The translations under genes and the position numbers were made by a program. A stretch of DNA of 14,007 nt from JACMIU01 sp043763605 (GTDB taxonomy: Bacteria > Armatimonadota > Armatimonadia > Armatimonadales > Armatimonadaceae), in NCBI GenBank assembly GCA_043763605.1, contig JAYULM010000206.1, positions 1 through 14,007 on the forward strand, written 5' to 3'. Below the pieces are notes generated by a model. It did not search any database. It was not told the DNA's origin and saw nothing but the letters and a program-made list of their open reading frames with translations. Positions 13,100 through 14,007 of this stretch are shown here, one piece after another. Each line of letters opens with the position of its first letter. The first letter of the stretch is position 1.

Positions 13100-14007
13100 A
13101 TGACCGATACAGAACGATTGATCGAACAGTATGGCGACCCGGCGTTCGCGCCGCCCGCGACCGCGACCGTGTATGCGGGACCGCTTTCCGTAGTGGTGAC
13201 TGCGGACGGCGACATTCGGTATATCCGCTACGGCGAGCACGAACTGATCCGCCGGGTGTATGCCGCCGTCCGCGCGCGCGACTGGTGGACGGTGCCCGCG
13301 ACCGTCACCGTGTTGGAGAAGACCGTCGGGGACGATTCGTTTCGCATCGTCTCCGAAGTACTTTACGCCGCCCCGGACCGGGGGATCGGTTTCCGCGCGG
13401 TTATCACTTTGACCGGGGACGCGGACGGACAGATCACCTTCGACTTCGACGGCGAGGCGACCACCGATTTCGAGCGGAAGCGCATCGGCATCTGTGTGCT
13501 GCACCCGGCGGACGCGAAGGGCGCGGCGGTGACGGTCACGCACACGGACGGTGCCGAAGAATCTGGTTTCTTGCCGGACACGATTTCGCCACATCAGCCG
13601 TTTTTCGATCTGGCGCAGATCCGGCATTCGGCTACGGACGGGCTGGAAGCCGAAGTCACGTTTTCCGGAGATGTGTTCGAGATGGAGGACCAGCGCAACT
13701 GGCTGGACGCGTCGTTCAAAACGTACTCGACGCCGCTGGCGTTGCCGACGCCGGTGTTGGTGACGGCGGGGGAGCGGGTTCGGCAGGTGGTGGTGGTGCG
13801 CGGGTTTGCCCCCTCTCCCCCCAACCCCCTCTCCCCCCGTGCCGGGGAGAAAGGGGGAGCACCGGAGACTGGGGGCGCGAACGCTTCCCCGGCGGGCGGA
13901 ACGACCCCAGTCTCCGGTGCTCCCCCTTTCTCCCCGGCACGGGGGGAGAGGGGGTTGGGGGGAGAGGGGGCAAACCGGGCAAACGAGACAAGCCTCGGCA
14001 TCACTTG
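13100..14007 (+). CDS. Putative D-apionate lactonase, partial (5' end, runs off the window)
   Basis: Open from the ATG at 13100 to the window end (302 codons, no stop). The N-terminal beta-rich domain has IRYGEHELIRRVYAAVRARDW and later EMEDQRNWLDASFKTYSTPL (positions about 200-220). I associate these with D-apionate lactonases (ApnL), which open D-apionolactone in apiose catabolism. That is recall of the family, not a search. The apiosidase-like gene just upstream supports it. The other frames are Arg/Pro-rich shadows, while this one has normal composition up to about codon 234. Codons 235-292 are encoded by an inverted-repeat element and read as a Pro/Gly-rich insert, after which RANETSLGIT may resume native sequence. 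No ribosome site precedes the ATG; the 9 bases before it are AT-rich. The insert may impair the protein. Confidence 0.6.
   Translation, partial: MTDTERLIEQYGDPAFAPPATATVYAGPLSVVVTADGDIRYIRYGEHELIRRVYAAVRARDWWTVPATVTVLEKTVGDDSFRIVSEVLYAAPDRGIGFRAVITLTGDADGQITFDFDGEATTDFERKRIGICVLHPADAKGAAVTVTHTDGAEESGFLPDTISPHQPFFDLAQIRHSATDGLEAEVTFSGDVFEMEDQRNWLDASFKTYSTPLALPTPVLVTAGERVRQVVVVRGFAPSPPNPLSPRAGEKGGAPETGGANASPAGGTTPVSGAPPFSPARGERGLGGEGANRANETSLGIT
13803..13976. repeat. Perfect 72-bp inverted repeat inside the lactonase-like gene
   Basis: The left arm (13803-13874, GGTTTGCCCCCTCTCCCC...) and right arm (13905-13976, ...GGGGAGAGGGGGCAAACC) are exact reverse complements, checked base by base, with a 30-base spacer. 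The 174-base unit is a multiple of three and stays open in the host frame, encoding PSPPNPLSPRAGEKGG and similar Pro/Gly-rich peptide. CGGG occurs just at the left edge (13801-13804) and again at the right edge (13976-13979). This could be a 4-base target duplication or chance. It resembles GC-rich dispersed palindromes (MITE-like); no transposase is encoded. Confidence 0.92.

Noticed and set aside
12872..13627. Minus-strand frame of 251 codons across the palindrome and the lactonase-like gene
   Set aside because: It includes the palindrome-derived NRQDAK peptide, and the plus-strand frame has recognisable family signatures.

Overview
The window is GC-rich bacterial DNA with no rRNA, tRNA or CRISPR array visible. 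Several signs suggest a member of a large-genome, repeat-rich lineage such as Armatimonadota or Planctomycetota. These are three different families of GC-rich palindromic intergenic repeats, an A-type Fe-S protein with a Cys/Gly-rich tail, a rhomboid-TPR fusion and a cytoplasmic apiosidase-like glycosidase. The phylum is an inference from flavour only; no marker gene fixes it.

Layout. (1) 34-4047, minus strand: a gene of unknown function (3397-4047), then a tightly coupled RHH-like antitoxin / PIN toxin pair (2486-3297). The toxin stop overlaps the likely GTG start of a MoxR AAA+ ATPase. A palindromic repeat follows, then a rhomboid protease fused to a TPR-like tail. (2) 4048-4826, plus strand: a well-formed sigma70-type promoter, a structured leader, an IscA/ErpA/HesB-type Fe-S carrier and a clear intrinsic terminator. 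(3) 4889-11373, a defence block: a DUF1016/YhcG-type PD-(D/E)XK nuclease (plus) convergent with a minus-strand run made of a zinc-ribbon protein with two RHH-like modules, a type III N6-adenine methyltransferase (Mod) and its helicase-nuclease partner (Res). (4) 11644-14007, plus strand: a GH140/DUF4038 apiosidase-like enzyme and the 5' part of a gene that looks like a D-apionate lactonase. The two suggest an apiose-use locus running off the right edge.

Most notable structures: a 44-base piece of the Fe-S carrier gene (4588-4631) recurs, diverged and in the same orientation, at 11481-11524, so the copies bracket the whole defence block. The zinc-ribbon protein upstream of mod/res contains an ungapped internal duplication resembling two ribbon-helix-helix domains and may regulate the R-M genes; a 10-bp inverted repeat lies just upstream of mod. 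Mod has a low-GC central segment where a target-recognition domain is expected. A perfect 72-bp inverted repeat with a 30-bp spacer lies inside the reading frame of the lactonase-like gene and is read through. I do not see a complete new system. The best candidate for one is the zinc-ribbon/RHH + type III R-M + DUF1016 block.
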